From Paracoccaceae bacterium (lineage in GTDB: Bacteria; Pseudomonadota; Alphaproteobacteria; Rhodobacterales; Rhodobacteraceae): a stretch of DNA of 51,723 nt. The notes beneath the pieces are model-generated. The model was not told where the DNA came from and ran no database searches. It was given only the letters and a program-made list of their open reading frames with translations. The stretch's first letter is position 1. Every line of letters begins with the position of its first letter. The DNA is taken from the NCBI GenBank assembly GCA_011389685.1, contig JAABTV010000022.1, forward strand, positions 1 to 51,723, in the 5' to 3' direction. Of the stretch, positions 8,896 through 18,081 are shown one piece after another. The translations under genes were made by a program, and so were the position numbers.

Positions 8896-9115
8896 CGGAT
8901 CACTCTCCCCGGGGCTGTTTTTCAGACATGTCTTTTGTCTCGGACTATAGAGAGAATTGATCTCGCAAGGAACATCAAACCCGCGGGCCGGGCAGAAGAA
9001 ATTCGCCCCAAACCCACCAATATCGGCATTTCCGAACGCAACGAAGCGTCGGGCGCTGCGGTCACGCAATCGTGAAAGCGCGCGCCGCACTGCGGCGAAA
9101 CCCTTGATTCGGCGC

Positions 9116-9147
9116 AAAAAACGGCCCCGCCCGGAAGGCGGGGCCGT
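9116..9147 (-). terminator. Terminator of rpsA
   Basis: An 11-bp perfect stem, ACGGCCCCGCC (9121-9131) with GGCGGGGCCGT (9137-9147), is followed on the minus strand by six T (9116-9121). It lies 28 bases after the rpsA stop codon. Confidence 0.92.
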
Positions 9148-9174
9148 GTCTTCGGTCTGCAATCGGCTCGGCGA

Positions 9175-10860
9175 TTACTTGTCGTCGTCGCTCTTGAGCG
9201 CCGCACCAAGGATATCGCCCAGGCTCGCACCCGAGTCGGACGAGCCGTATTGCTGCACGGCTTCCTTCTCTTCGGCGATCTCGCGCGCCTTGATCGACAG
9301 GCCCAGGCGACGGGTCTTGCTGTCCACGTTGGTCACGCGCACATCGACCTTGTCGCCGACAGAGAACCGCTCGGGGCGCTGTTCGGAGCGATCACGCGAC
9401 AGGTCCGAACGGCGGATGAAGGATTTCATGCCCTCGTATTCCACCTCGATCCCGCCATCCTCGATCGACGTCACCGTCACGGTGATGATCGAGCCGCGCT
9501 TGACGCCGCCCACGGCCTCGGCGAACTTGTCGCCGCCCAGCGCCTTGATGGAAAGCGAAATGCGCTCCTTCTCGACATCCACTTCCGACACGACCGCCTG
9601 GACCACGTCGCCCTTGCGGTAGTTCTGGATCGCATCCTCGCCACGTTCGTCCCAGCTCAGGTCCGAAAGGTGAACCATGCCGTCGATATCGCCTTCGAGA
9701 CCGATGAACAGGCCGAATTCGGTGATGTTCTTCACCTCGCCCTCGACTTCGGTGCCCTCGGGATGGGTTTCCGCGAAAAGCTCCCACGGGTTGCGCATGG
9801 TCTGCTTGAGGCCAAGGCTCACGCGGCGCTTGGTGGGGTCGATCTCCAGGATCATCACATCGACCTCTTGCGAGGTGGACACGATCTTGCCGGGATGCAC
9901 GTTCTTCTTGGTCCAGCTCATTTCCGAGACATGGACCAGCCCCTCGATACCGGGCTCGAGCTCGACGAAGGCACCGTAATCGGTGATGTTGGTCACGCGG
10001 CCCTTGTGCACCGTGCCCAGCGGGTATTTCGCGGCGACCAGATCCCACGGATCCTCCTGCAACTGCTTCATGCCGAGGCTGATGCGGTGGGTTTCCTTGT
10101 TGATCTTGATGACCTGGACCTTGACGGTCTCGCCGATCGACAGGATTTCCGACGGGTGGTTGACGCGCCGCCAGGCCATGTCGGTGACGTGCAACAGGCC
10201 ATCGACACCGCCCAGATCGACGAAGGCGCCATATTCGGTGATGTTCTTGACCACCCCGTCCACGGCCTGCCCCTCGGTCAGGTTGCCGATCACCTCGGCG
10301 CGCTGTTCGGCGCGGCTCTCTTCGAGGATCGCACGACGCGAGACCACGATATTGCCACGACGGCGGTCCATCTTGAGGATCTGGAACGGCTGTTTCAGAC
10401 CCATCAGCGGGCCGGCATCGCGCACCGGGCGCACATCGACCTGAGAGCCGGGCAGGAAGGCCACGGCGCCGCCCAGATCGACGGTAAAGCCACCCTTGAC
10501 GCGACCGAAGATCGCGCCCTCGACGCGTGCGTCGTCGGCATAGGCTTTCTCAAGCCGGTCCCATGCCTCTTCACGGCGGGCCATTTCACGGCTGATGACG
10601 GCTTCGCCGCGGGCGTTTTCTGCCGCGCGCAGGAACACCTCGACCTCGTCACCGACCGAGATGTCGGGCTGTTCGCCGGGGTTTGCAAATTCCTTGAGAT
10701 CGACGCGGCCTTCCATCTTGTAGCCGACATCGATGATGGCCTGTCCCGCCTCGATGGCGAGCACCTTGCCCTTGACGACGCTGCCCTCTTCGGGCGTGTC
10801 CATTTCGAAGCTTTCGTTCAGGAGGGCTTCGAATTCCTCCATCTTTGTGTCTTGAGCCAT
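9175..10860 (-). CDS. rpsA: 30S ribosomal protein S1
   Basis: 561 residues, starting MAQDTKMEEFEALLNESFEM. S1 has six OB-fold S1 repeats. These are visible as repeated patterns such as GAFVDLGGVDGLLHVTDMAW, GAFVELEPGIEGLVHVSEMSW and GLFIGLEGDIDGMVHLSDLSW, each followed by a hydrophobic-K-hydrophobic strand and ISLGMKQ-like ends. It anchors mRNA on the small subunit. Length is normal for alphaproteobacteria. The frame upstream to 10953 is leader, not coding. cmk, which often precedes rpsA, is absent here and a CobW-type gene takes its place. Confidence 0.97.
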   Translation of the reverse strand: MAQDTKMEEFEALLNESFEMDTPEEGSVVKGKVLAIEAGQAIIDVGYKMEGRVDLKEFANPGEQPDISVGDEVEVFLRAAENARGEAVISREMARREEAWDRLEKAYADDARVEGAIFGRVKGGFTVDLGGAVAFLPGSQVDVRPVRDAGPLMGLKQPFQILKMDRRRGNIVVSRRAILEESRAEQRAEVIGNLTEGQAVDGVVKNITEYGAFVDLGGVDGLLHVTDMAWRRVNHPSEILSIGETVKVQVIKINKETHRISLGMKQLQEDPWDLVAAKYPLGTVHKGRVTNITDYGAFVELEPGIEGLVHVSEMSWTKKNVHPGKIVSTSQEVDVMILEIDPTKRRVSLGLKQTMRNPWELFAETHPEGTEVEGEVKNITEFGLFIGLEGDIDGMVHLSDLSWDERGEDAIQNYRKGDVVQAVVSEVDVEKERISLSIKALGGDKFAEAVGGVKRGSIITVTVTSIEDGGIEVEYEGMKSFIRRSDLSRDRSEQRPERFSVGDKVDVRVTNVDSKTRRLGLSIKAREIAEEKEAVQQYGSSDSGASLGDILGAALKSDDDK

Positions 10861-11110
10861 GTGGCGTTTAAGTCCTTTTGCGTTGTTTTCCGGCCGTGCG
10901 GTTGTCTCCGCCGGTCTTTGGGGGTTTCGTTGGTCAGACGGTTCGCAAAACAAAGAGGGCCGGTAACACCCCGACCCTGCTCGTCTCTTTGGTTCTGCGG
11001 CGTTTCCCGCCTTGTCGACGCGCGTCTTCTATGCGCTTCGGGCCGTTGGCGCAAGGGTTAAGACCACTCTTACCTTGCCGGGCGCAGCATTTCGCCCACG
11101 CAACCGCCAA
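10861..11110 (-). promoter_or_regulatory. rpsA leader region
   Basis: About 250 bases separate the CobW-type gene from the rpsA start on the minus strand, long enough for a promoter and a translational control leader of the type used in S1 autoregulation. I see no unambiguous -35/-10 pair and no strong terminator, so this is a description of the gap with a presumed promoter. Confidence 0.3.
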
Positions 11111-11995
11111 TCAACCCGTTTTGCCCCCCTGCCACCACGCGGCGATCTCACGCGTGGTGATCCGCGCCGCCGGGCCGATTCCCACCACGCGCGAACGCGC
11201 CGGTTGCGCCACCCGCGCGATCTCGACCGAGGGGCCGACCTTGTGGAACTCGAACCCACCATCGGATCCGCGCATGACCCCCTTGACCCGGTAAAGCCCC
11301 TCGGGCGCCGCCTCGAGCCGCGCGCGCAGCGCGTCGCGCTCGATCACCTCGTCGCCGTCATGCGACCATGTCACATAGGCGCCATGCGCCGCGCCCGCGC
11401 CGCGCCCCGTGCCCGGCTCGAACCCGCCCAGCACCAACGGCGCGACTTCGTCCAGCCCGTCCAGCGCCACCAGCGGCGCGGGCGACATCGTGGCAAGCTG
11501 CATCGCCAGCGCGCCCGGCACCTCGGCCCCGCATTTCGACACCAGCAGCAGGTCGGCCACCCCGACCTGCCCGGCGATCTGCGCCCCGATCTGCGCATCC
11601 GCCGCCAGCGCCGCAAAATTACCCGCATCCACGACCAGCGCGATCCCGCCATATTCCATCTCGGGTTCGGCCCGTGCTGCATCGGCGATCTTCTTGGGGT
11701 CGGCGATGCCGCTCGCCTCGATCACCAGGTGATCGGGCCGTGGCACACGATCCAGCACATCGCCCAGCGCCATGAAGAGATCGGCCCCCATGGTGCAGCA
11801 CACGCAGCCATTGGTCAGCTCGATCGTGTCCTCGCCCGCGCTTTTCAGCAGGTCCGCGTCGATATTGACCGACCCGAAATCATTGACCATCACCATCAGG
11901 CGCAGCCCGTGATCCTCGCGCAACAGCCGGTTGATCAGCGTGGTCTTGCCCGCCCCCAGATAGCCCCCGACAACGGTGAGTGGCAGCCTGTCCAT
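11111..11995 (-). CDS. CobW/COG0523 family GTP-binding metallochaperone
   Basis: 294 residues. The P-loop is GGYLGAGKTT (about 10-18), and the metal site GCxCC is present as GCVCC (C64, C66, C67). A Walker-B-like VIEASGIADPKKI segment follows, as does a SKCG motif in place of the usual NKxD. The CobW C-terminal domain is present but short. COG0523 GTPases deliver metals, often zinc, to target proteins; the target here is unknown. The departure from NKxD (SKCG) is unusual and may affect guanine specificity. The gene stands alone ahead of rpsA. Confidence 0.85.
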   Translation of the reverse strand: MDRLPLTVVGGYLGAGKTTLINRLLREDHGLRLMVMVNDFGSVNIDADLLKSAGEDTIELTNGCVCCTMGADLFMALGDVLDRVPRPDHLVIEASGIADPKKIADAARAEPEMEYGGIALVVDAGNFAALAADAQIGAQIAGQVGVADLLLVSKCGAEVPGALAMQLATMSPAPLVALDGLDEVAPLVLGGFEPGTGRGAGAAHGAYVTWSHDGDEVIERDALRARLEAAPEGLYRVKGVMRGSDGGFEFHKVGPSVEIARVAQPARSRVVGIGPAARITTREIAAWWQGGKTG

Positions 11996-12101
11996 GTCGC
12001 CTCCCTCATCGGTTGCCGATGTGCCGATGGGGCAAATGAATGCGCACTTCGCTGATTTGCCGCGCGAATCACCCCGGTTAAACAGCTGATGAAGATCACT
12101 T

Positions 12102-12395
12102 TCATTTCATACCGTCAATTACGCATGGCATCAGCATGCAGGCTGGGACGATAACCCTGCGCATCTCATCTATCTGGCACGGGCCGGAGAGGTCGGTGCC
12201 ACCCGGGACCACCAGGCGGAACTTTTCTGGCCGGCCCGGCCCGATCGCGGCCTGTTTCCCGGAGATACGGTCACGCGTCTGCCGGACGATCCTTTCGGCA
12301 TCGAGTCGGAAGCCCGGAGTGACCAAGGCACCTCCCTGAAAGAAAATGGCGATTTCCTCGTCGGGCTCGAGATTGGAACACCCGGTTTCGATCAA
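12102..12395 (-). pseudogene. Unrecognised gene remnant
   Basis: An open frame of 97 residues beginning at a TTG codon, with no ribosome binding site that I can see. It runs on from the end of the fragment at 12420-12728 but in another frame. It does not read like the continuation of that protein as I remember the family. I do not recognise it. It has normal-looking composition (VVPGGTDLSGPCQIDEMRR) and may be the tail of a different broken gene joined by deletion. Confidence 0.35.
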
Positions 12396-12419
12396 TGATG
12401 ACCTCGCTGGACCCGCAGT

Positions 12420-12728
12420 TCAGCCCGTTCCGGCTGCCGAAATCATTGATTTCCGGGCACGACAGGCAGAGCGCACCTCGATCGGGCCGGAAGTTTCCAG
12501 CAAGGGTTCGAGCAGGATCTGGGCAAGGGCGGGCCGGGTCCGCACTGACAGCTCCGGGTCGTCGGGAATGTCGGGGATGCCCTCGAAGGCCCCGGTCTCG
12601 GAATAGAGGAAGTTGCGCATGAAGAAATGCCGCGAGAGCTGTTCCCGGCCGAGCTTTTCCGAAGTCGTGACGCTGGATGGACGGCCGCGGTAACGCGGTT
12701 CCGATAGATCGTTATCGTGCCTGTTCAT
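12420..12728 (-). pseudogene. N-terminal fragment of a conserved hypothetical (M15-peptidase-like) protein
   Basis: 102 residues beginning MNRHDNDLSEPRYRGRPSS, with SEKLGREQLSRHFFMRNFLYSE and IPDDPELSVR. I recall this opening from a conserved rhizobial and roseobacter family annotated as hypothetical or peptidase M15-like, about 250 residues long. Here the similarity stops after EVRSA (near 12465) and the frame closes at 12420. The catalytic half is therefore missing. It is a truncated gene at the edge of the WYL/SbcCD island. Family name from memory, not checked. Confidence 0.5.
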
Positions 12729-12787
12729 TTCCGGTCACGGTCTGTCAATTGGTCGGGTCGCGCGATGGAGAGATCGGGGGCGTTGTC

Positions 12788-15403
12788 TCAGTTGTCAGCC
12801 TCCATCTTTTCCGGTGCGGCGAGGCGCAGCGCCTTGCCGCCCAGATCACGGAAGGCGCGCTGGCGGCAGGTCAGGACGATGATCTGCAGATCCCCCGCCT
12901 GCCGGTGCAGGGCGTCGAACATGCGTTCGATCCGGTCATCATCGGTAAAGACAAGCGCATCGTCGAGGATCACCGGCGCGACCCGTCCGGCGGCAGCGAG
13001 CATCCGGGCGAAGGCCAGGCGCACCAACAACGCCACCTGCTCCTGCGTGCCGCCCGAGAGAATGTTGATAGGTTCCTCCTGACCGTCCCGGATCAGCGCG
13101 TCGGGCAGCAGGGATTCCTCGCCCCAGGTCAGCTCCGCCTCCGGCCAGAGCAGGTGCAGGAGCGGCTTCAATTCCCTGGCTATGGGGGTGAAGTACCGCT
13201 CTCGCGCCTCGGTGCGCGCGGCCTCCAGCGCCTTTTCCAGCCGGAACAGGACCTTCACCTCATGCCCGATCCGGGCGAGGGTCGCCTTGGCCGCCTCGAG
13301 CTCCTGTTCGGTCTCGGCCAGCCGCTCTTCGACCGCATCGCCCGAGGAGCGGCTGATCCGTTCCTCCAGCCGCGCCAGAAGCGGTTTCAGGCGGGCGATC
13401 TCGTCGCGCGCGCCTTGTTCGACCGACATGGCACGATTCAGCGCCGCTTCGGTGCCGGCGAGATCGGGGGCATTGCTTGCCTTCTCGGCATGGATCGTCC
13501 CGGCGGCCTCAAGCGCCTGGGCGGCGCGGCCGGACTTGGATGCAAGCTCGTCTTCCGTGCTGGTGCCGAATTTCGTCAGCGCGTCCTCGGCCCGTTTCAA
13601 CCGCTCGCGAAGCGACGTTAGGGTGGTCTTGGCGCGGGTCGCTTCGTTGCGGGCATCCGACAGCCGTTCAGAGGCGGTGTCGCGGGCAATTCGCGCCTCT
13701 TCATAGGCCGCCAGCGCGTCCTCCAGCGCGTCCTCGGCCACTTCCGGGTCGGGCGCGTCGGCGTCTTCGTCCACCTGCGGGATCTTCGCCAGCGCCTCGC
13801 GCAACGGGTCGATCCCCTCGGGCGCAACGCTGTTCAGGACCGCCTTCGCCTCGCCTTCCCGCCGCTCGGCCGCGGTCCGGGCGGCGGCGCTGGCGCGGGC
13901 CGCTTCGAGATCGTCGGCGCCGATCCCGTCAAGCGCCTTGCGCAACGCCACGGCAGCAGCCTCGACGGAACTGTCGTCGTGGCCGGCGTCGCCGGGGCGG
14001 ACCTCCAGCTCTCCGACACCTTCGATCGTGAGCCGCGTGGCGCGTGGGAGGGGCACGGGTTGCCCGCCGGCCAGGGTGCTGTCGTCGGTGCGGATCGCCC
14101 CCTCCCGGCCCTCGGAATAATGGGCGATGACCTGCGTCGCCGTGGCGTTTCGCGCCGCGATGGCCGTGGCATGGGCCACGGCGAGACTCTCGACCCGGTT
14201 CAAGGTTCTTGCATCGGGACCGGAGCGCGCCGCCGCCGCGGCCTTCTCCATCGAACTGCGCGCCTTCTCCGCGTTGGTGATGCGGGTCTCCAGCTCCCGT
14301 CGCCGATCCTCTCCGTCGCGGGCGGCCTTGGCGCGAAGGGCGAGGTTATGTGCCTCTCGGGCTTTCTTCAGCGTGTTCAGCGCGATCTCGAGATTGCGTT
14401 CGGCGGTATCGCGTGCCTCGCGTTCCTTGTCCAGCGCGGCTTTTCTGACCCGGGCTTCGGTCTCTGCCGCCTCGGCGTCCTTTGCGGCCTTCGTCTTTTC
14501 GGCCTGGGCCTCCCGGAAGCCTTCAAGCCGGTTGCGGGCATTGTCGGCCTCCAGACGCGCCATGTCCACCTTGCGCGCCTCGGAATCGAGCTCTTCGGCA
14601 TGGCGTTCTGCGGCGGCATTGGTGGCGCGGGCCGCCTCGAGCTTCTGCCGCCGGTCCCTGGCCGCCTCCGGATCCTCGAGATCGCGCAAATCGCGCCGCG
14701 CCCGTTTGCGTTCGGCCAGCGCACTGTGCAGGTCCTCGGCCGTCGCCGCCAGACCATCGCGCCGCGCGGTCAACTCTTCCACCCGGTCCAGCGCGATCCT
14801 CCACGGGCCATTCGCGTACGGGCGGCCGGTCTTGGTGACATAGCCGGCCAGTTCTTCGCGGCACCGCGCCAACGCTGTGTCCATGCGCCGCCCGCCGGTC
14901 ATCGCTTCCACTTCCTCGCCGACCGATGACATCAGGTCGCGCCGCGCCTCAAGCGCCACCTTCTGCTCTCTGGTCGAGCCGCCGGTGAGGTCGGTCATGC
15001 CCTGCCGCACCCAGATCAGGCCCGAGGGCCCGCCGGCATCCCCGCCCAGAAGGTCGGCGATCCACGCCTCTGCCGCGTCGGCCTGAGCGACGAGCGTGCC
15101 GTCCCGATGCACCGTCGCGGCGGGTTTCTGCAGCCAGCGTTTCGTCACCGTGAAGCGGCCGCCCTCGGTCTCGACCTCGATGGTCACCTCGGGCGCGCCG
15201 CCGGCATGGGGGCGCAGCGCCGTGACCTCCTTGTCACGCGAGCCATGCGGCTTGAAGAACAGAGCCTGGATCGCGTCGAACAGCGTCGACTTGCCCTGCT
15301 CGTTGGGCTCGCACAGCACGTTCAGCCCGTCGCCGATCTCCCGGATGCCAACCGGGTCGGTGAAGCGGCGCACGTTGTCGAGGGTAATGGAGCGGATCTT
15401 CAT
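12788..15403 (-). CDS. SbcC/Rad50/YhaN-like ATPase without zinc hook
   Basis: 871 residues. The Walker A is at about 32-40 (EPNEQGKST), the ABC signature LSGGTQEQ starts near 782, and the Walker B VILDDALVFTDDD is at about 811. Between them are two long Ala/Glu/Arg-rich coiled coils (about 200-420 and 480-740). At the turn, where SbcC and Rad50 carry a CxxC zinc hook, there is no Cys pair. Instead a short beta-rich segment is found at about 428-472 (LTIEGVGELEVRPG). Only three Cys exist in the whole protein. This resembles B. subtilis YhaN more than E. coli SbcC. The start overlaps the nuclease gene stop by ATGA, so both are made together and probably form an MR-like complex that opens and cuts DNA ends. 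Confidence 0.85.
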   Translation of the reverse strand: MKIRSITLDNVRRFTDPVGIREIGDGLNVLCEPNEQGKSTLFDAIQALFFKPHGSRDKEVTALRPHAGGAPEVTIEVETEGGRFTVTKRWLQKPAATVHRDGTLVAQADAAEAWIADLLGGDAGGPSGLIWVRQGMTDLTGGSTREQKVALEARRDLMSSVGEEVEAMTGGRRMDTALARCREELAGYVTKTGRPYANGPWRIALDRVEELTARRDGLAATAEDLHSALAERKRARRDLRDLEDPEAARDRRQKLEAARATNAAAERHAEELDSEARKVDMARLEADNARNRLEGFREAQAEKTKAAKDAEAAETEARVRKAALDKEREARDTAERNLEIALNTLKKAREAHNLALRAKAARDGEDRRRELETRITNAEKARSSMEKAAAAARSGPDARTLNRVESLAVAHATAIAARNATATQVIAHYSEGREGAIRTDDSTLAGGQPVPLPRATRLTIEGVGELEVRPGDAGHDDSSVEAAAVALRKALDGIGADDLEAARASAAARTAAERREGEAKAVLNSVAPEGIDPLREALAKIPQVDEDADAPDPEVAEDALEDALAAYEEARIARDTASERLSDARNEATRAKTTLTSLRERLKRAEDALTKFGTSTEDELASKSGRAAQALEAAGTIHAEKASNAPDLAGTEAALNRAMSVEQGARDEIARLKPLLARLEERISRSSGDAVEERLAETEQELEAAKATLARIGHEVKVLFRLEKALEAARTEARERYFTPIARELKPLLHLLWPEAELTWGEESLLPDALIRDGQEEPINILSGGTQEQVALLVRLAFARMLAAAGRVAPVILDDALVFTDDDRIERMFDALHRQAGDLQIIVLTCRQRAFRDLGGKALRLAAPEKMEADN

Positions 15404-16530
15404 TCCGAGGCCTCCCGGACATAGGCGTAAAGCCGGGCGAGCGCATCGGCCGCGACCTCGCGATCGCCAGGCGACAGGGCGTCCGACTCGGCATCGTCCT
15501 TCAGCATGTTCGCCGCCAGCCGCAGCGCGCCGCCACGGTCGATCTCGTCAAGGTCGGCGGTTTCGTAATGCGTGCCGAGCGCGCCCGTCACCAGTTCGAA
15601 ATGGGCGAAGTCGGGTGCGTACCGGTCCGCGGCGCGCTCGAGGTCGGTCCGGTCGGGCAGCCCGGCCCAGCCGGTGACCGCCACCCTCATCATGATATCG
15701 CGCCGGCCTTCGGGCGGCAGCGCCTTGGCCAGCGCGGCGGCCGCGTCCTGCCGGGGGTGCAGGGGCAGATCCACCTCCGTCCAGAGGAACGCGCCGGTCT
15801 CGATCTCCTCGACCCGCGGCGCGGCGCCCGGACCCTCCAGTTCCACGCAGAGGCAGACGCCCCGGCGACCATGCTTGAAGCGGTCCTGTTCCGGCGTGCC
15901 GGAATACTGCACCCGGTCGGACACGGCCATCCGTCCGTGCCAGTCGCCAAGCGCAAGGTAGTCTAGCCGCGCGCTGCGGTCCCGGTCCGGGGCGATCGCG
16001 TCGCCGGACTCGGTGAAATCGGTGACCCCGCCATGCGCCAGGCCGATCCGCATCCTGCCTTCGTCGCTGGCCATCGTCACCAGCGGCTCGGACGGGTCGC
16101 TCGCGCCGGAACGAAATGCGACGGGGCAGGGCAGCAGCGTGGCCGCCCCGCCGAGGTCGTGCGGTGCCGCATCCGTCAGGGCCATCACGTTGTCCGGTGC
16201 GTCGCGGCAGATGGCCTCCCACAGCGGCTCGGCATCCCGGAGGTTGTCGTGGTTGCCCGGCAGAAGCCACCATGTCACGTCGGGCGCCTCGGCCATCGCG
16301 GCGAGCGCCTGCCGGATGACGGTCGCGGAGGGGGTGGCGGTGTCGAACGTGTCTCCTGCGAGCAGGACATGCCCGGCGCCCCGGTCGCGTGCTGCCCCCG
16401 CAAGCCGGTCGATCGCGCCGTGCCGGGCCTCCATGAGACGGCCACGGATATTGCCGTCGGCGGGCTCGGGGATGTTCGCGAACTTTCGACCGATATGAAG
16501 GTCGGACGAATGAATGAATCGAAACGTCAT
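15400..16530 (-). CDS. SbcD/Mre11/YhaO-like DNA exonuclease (metallophosphoesterase)
   Basis: 376 residues, from the ATG of MTFRFIHSSDLHIG, which has AGGAG upstream. Metal-binding motifs run in order: D10-L-H12 (motif I), GDTFD with D60 (motif II), GNHD at 92-95 (motif III), then LAHGG near 186 and GDWHGR near 212, where SbcD usually has GHxH. The order fits the calcineurin-like nucleases that partner SMC-like ATPases. The C-terminal 150 residues would form the capping and ATPase-binding part. The gene is coupled to the ATPase by an ATGA overlap and lies 236 bases downstream of the WYL regulator. A role in DNA end processing is inferred. Confidence 0.87.
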   Translation of the reverse strand: MTFRFIHSSDLHIGRKFANIPEPADGNIRGRLMEARHGAIDRLAGAARDRGAGHVLLAGDTFDTATPSATVIRQALAAMAEAPDVTWWLLPGNHDNLRDAEPLWEAICRDAPDNVMALTDAAPHDLGGAATLLPCPVAFRSGASDPSEPLVTMASDEGRMRIGLAHGGVTDFTESGDAIAPDRDRSARLDYLALGDWHGRMAVSDRVQYSGTPEQDRFKHGRRGVCLCVELEGPGAAPRVEEIETGAFLWTEVDLPLHPRQDAAAALAKALPPEGRRDIMMRVAVTGWAGLPDRTDLERAADRYAPDFAHFELVTGALGTHYETADLDEIDRGGALRLAANMLKDDAESDALSPGDREVAADALARLYAYVREASE

Positions 16531-16578
16531 GGCAACTCCTGGAAGGTGATTCCCCGGTCGTGATGTGACCATTGCCCT

Positions 16579-16591
16579 ATGAATCGTTCAT
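16579..16591. promoter_or_regulatory. Palindrome ATGAA-N3-TTCAT before the nuclease gene
   Basis: ATGAATCGTTCAT lies 49 bases upstream of the nuclease start in the gap between it and the WYL gene. It shares the GAAT/ATTC words of the tandem repeat found before the WYL gene, though in another arrangement. It may be a second operator for the same regulator. Confidence 0.35.
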
Positions 16592-16765
16592 GGGGGCGTC
16601 AAAACTTGTCATGGCCTCGTTGATATATCCCCGGTTGCTTTTTTCCTGGATGATTGCCCGGCTCTCCTTTCCCTCGAAGCTAACCCTACGGAGTGCCGAA
16701 TGAAAAGGATCGTAAAGTTAAAAAAGAACAAAGAAGGAAGGATATTCTTCGTTTTCCTGACCGCC

Positions 16766-17764
16766 CTACGGGAGCGCGGGAAAGTCACCCCGGCGGCAAT
16801 CGCCCACCATTTCCCTCAGGGCCTCTGGCGCCAGAACCTCGACCTGATCGCCCCACATGTAAAGGTGCCACGCCATTTCCATGTGCCCTGATGCCTTGAA
16901 CCTTACGGTCAGCGAGCCGTCCGGCGCCTTGGTCATCTCCTGCTGCGGATGAAAGATGAACTGCCGCGCGGTCGGCGCGGCCCCGGGCGTGAACCGCCAT
17001 TCCACCGGGCCGTATTCGGCATCGGAATGAAACGAGCCGAAGGCGCGGGCCGCGAAGGCATCGAGGTCGAAATCCGGGTCGCGGGCAAAGCTGCGCGCCG
17101 TGATCTCGGCCGACCGGACCCGGTCAAGCCGGAAACGGCGCATGCGGCCATCGCCTTTCGACGGGCGGGCGACCAGATAGCGCCGGGTCCCGAGCAGCAG
17201 GCCATGCGGCTCGAGGAGGCGCAGCTTCGGCGCCTCGTCCTGCGCGCTCCGATAGAGAAGCTTCAACTCCCACGGCGCGCGCAATGCCTCGGTCAGGGTG
17301 CCCAGCAGTTGCATGTCGGACACGACCCGCGGCCCAGGGCGCGAGGCGAAACCCTGCGATTCCAGCAGCGCCTCGGCATCGGCTTCGGTCCGACGCGCGT
17401 GGCTGGCCGGCATGGCCGCCAGCAACCTGTCCCTCAGGGCCCGCAGCCTCTGGGCGTCATCCGGCGCGCCGTCCCGCTCGGCCCGCTTCGCGGCCATGTC
17501 CAGCGCGGCCAGTTCGCCATCCCTGATCCCCTGCGCCTGCAGCCACCTCGGATCGCTGCGAGGCAGATGCCACCGGCGGCGTCGCTCGGCATCCTCAACG
17601 ATGTCCACATTCGGAAAGACGCCCTCGAACGCCCGCATCATCCGCTGCGCCGTACGATGGTCGCAACCGAATTCCCGAGTGATGTCCAGCAGGGAAATGC
17701 CCTCGAACCGGGCCATCGCCATGTCCGCGATGCGCAGGAGATCGGAGGCTTTGGAATAGGACAT
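16766..17764 (-). CDS. WYL-domain transcriptional regulator
   Basis: 332 residues. The N-terminus is a winged helix-turn-helix (SLLDITREFGCDHRTAQRMMRAFE, about 23-46). A linker leads to a WYL domain around 150-230 (LLYRSAQ, LEPHGLLLGTRRYLVARPSK, RRFRLDRVRSAE), and the C-terminal extension ends near WGDQVEVLAPEALREMV. The W-Y-L residues appear as loosely related positions. WYL proteins often bind nucleic-acid ligands and control phage defence or DNA repair genes. Here the target is probably the SbcD/SbcC-like pair downstream and the gene itself, through the tandem repeat 66 bases upstream. Confidence 0.88.
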   Translation of the reverse strand: MSYSKASDLLRIADMAMARFEGISLLDITREFGCDHRTAQRMMRAFEGVFPNVDIVEDAERRRRWHLPRSDPRWLQAQGIRDGELAALDMAAKRAERDGAPDDAQRLRALRDRLLAAMPASHARRTEADAEALLESQGFASRPGPRVVSDMQLLGTLTEALRAPWELKLLYRSAQDEAPKLRLLEPHGLLLGTRRYLVARPSKGDGRMRRFRLDRVRSAEITARSFARDPDFDLDAFAARAFGSFHSDAEYGPVEWRFTPGAAPTARQFIFHPQQEMTKAPDGSLTVRFKASGHMEMAWHLYMWGDQVEVLAPEALREMVGDCRRGDFPALP

Positions 17765-17829
17765 TGGTGGTCTCTTGCCGGTGGACAGCGGTATTGCACA
17801 AGCTCATTCGCAAAGGTCGGGCTGTCAAC

Positions 17830-17861
17830 CATTCGTTGAATTGGGCATTCGTTGAATTGGG
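17830..17861 (-). promoter_or_regulatory. Tandem 16-bp repeat, candidate WYL operator
   Basis: CATTCGTTGAATTGGG occurs twice with no gap (17830-17845 and 17846-17861). Each unit contains the dyad ATTC-GTT-GAAT. The pair lies 66-97 bases before the WYL start, the place for an autoregulatory operator. The repeat is seen directly; the binding protein is inferred. Confidence 0.6.
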
Positions 17862-18012
17862 AAGGAGCACATGCTGTCTGGCATTGCTGAACAAGGAACG
17901 GCCCGCTCACGCAATCCATGGACCTGCCGCGCGACCGCGCCGGCCCGGGGCACCCGGCCGGACGCGAAGCGGCGCCCTGTCCAGTCGTCCTTCTTCCCGT
18001 TTCACCCGGGGG

Positions 18013-18081
18013 TTTGCGGGATAAACTGCGAGACGCTGATGGTGCGCGCACCTGACCGCGGCCGTGCGTTGCGCTTTGTTG
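18013..18081. repeat. Copy A of a dispersed intergenic repeat
   Basis: By manual alignment about 50 of 70 bases match 38361-38430 in the same orientation, with a perfect core GACCGCGGCC and GATAAAC, and one base gap near the right end. Both copies lie in gene-free DNA. In the minus frames the two read TAAVRCAHHQRLAVY and RAAVGCSPRPRQAVY, so they might be remnants of one coding element. Confidence 0.45.

Noticed and set aside
9250-11061. 603-codon plus-strand frame
   Set aside because: Antisense to rpsA; the repeated pattern reflects the S1 repeats read backwards.
16700-16891. Small plus-strand frame starting MKRIVKLKKNK
   Set aside because: The AT-rich first 66 bases look inviting as a small basic protein, but the rest is antisense to the WYL gene and there is no ribosome binding site match.
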